A stretch of 6,795 nt of DNA from JAFGJQ01 sp052034525. GTDB taxonomy: Bacteria; Planctomycetota; Phycisphaerae; UBA1845. The DNA lies in NCBI GenBank assembly GCA_052034525.1, contig JBPOIK010000007.1, positions 1-6,795 of the forward strand, read 5' to 3'. The notes under the pieces are model-generated. The model did not search any database. It worked only from the letters and a program-made list of their open reading frames with translations, and was not told the origin of the DNA. Shown here in pieces: positions 6,777-6,795 of the stretch (position 1 is the stretch's first letter; every line of letters starts with the position of its first letter). The position numbers and the translations under genes are program-made.

Positions 6777-6795
6777 ATGGCGCAAACGGACCAGG
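6777..6795 (+). CDS. 5' end of an unidentified gene, cut by window end
   Basis: An ATG at 6777 follows a full consensus Shine-Dalgarno sequence AAGGAGGT (6763-6770) at a 6-base gap, and the frame reads M-A-Q-T-D-Q up to the window end. A reasonable promoter lies upstream at 6709-6737. Six residues are too few to name a family. The start is well supported by its ribosome binding site; function is unknown. Confidence 0.6.

Noticed and set aside
1..6795. CRISPR array, tRNA or rRNA genes, insertion-sequence ends, invertible hsdS repeats.
   Set aside because: No regularly spaced repeats, no cloverleaf-like segments, no transposase motifs and no paired long inverted repeats around hsdS are visible in this window.

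Overview
The window is a bacterial chromosomal segment with three readable genes and the first codons of a fourth. On the + strand are the 3' half of a type I restriction-modification specificity gene (hsdS, 1-762) and a complete restriction-subunit gene (hsdR, 853-3882). On the - strand, converging on hsdR, is a complete clpB disaggregase gene (3936-6539). Beyond it, a 237-base AT-richer intergenic region carries a promoter for clpB on the - strand and a separate promoter for a divergent + strand gene that begins at 6777 and runs off the window.

The organism cannot be named from this sequence alone. Most of the DNA is GC-rich, roughly 60% or more in clpB lines counted by hand. Ribosome binding sites are strong (AAGGAGGT, AAAGGAG), and a CtsR-like heptad repeat overlaps the clpB start region. 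This fits a GC-rich member of the Firmicutes or a neighbouring lineage such as Synergistota. That placement is inference with low confidence.

The hsdS-hsdR pair is the right-hand end of a type I R-M locus; the expected hsdM lies outside the window, presumably upstream. HsdS chooses the DNA target, HsdM (not seen) methylates it, and HsdR translocates and cuts unmodified DNA. The target-recognition part of hsdS is distinctly AT-richer (about 45% GC over 1-540) than its own 3' end (about 57%), the usual signature of domain exchange. The clpB gene is a housekeeping stress gene; its link to the R-M genes appears to be position only.

I found no clear novel system. The points most worth a second look are the candidate CtsR-type operator at clpB, the inverted repeat over the start of the divergent gene, the arginine next to the first Walker A motif of ClpB, and a 13-base sequence shared between the hsdR/clpB junction and the interior of clpB.
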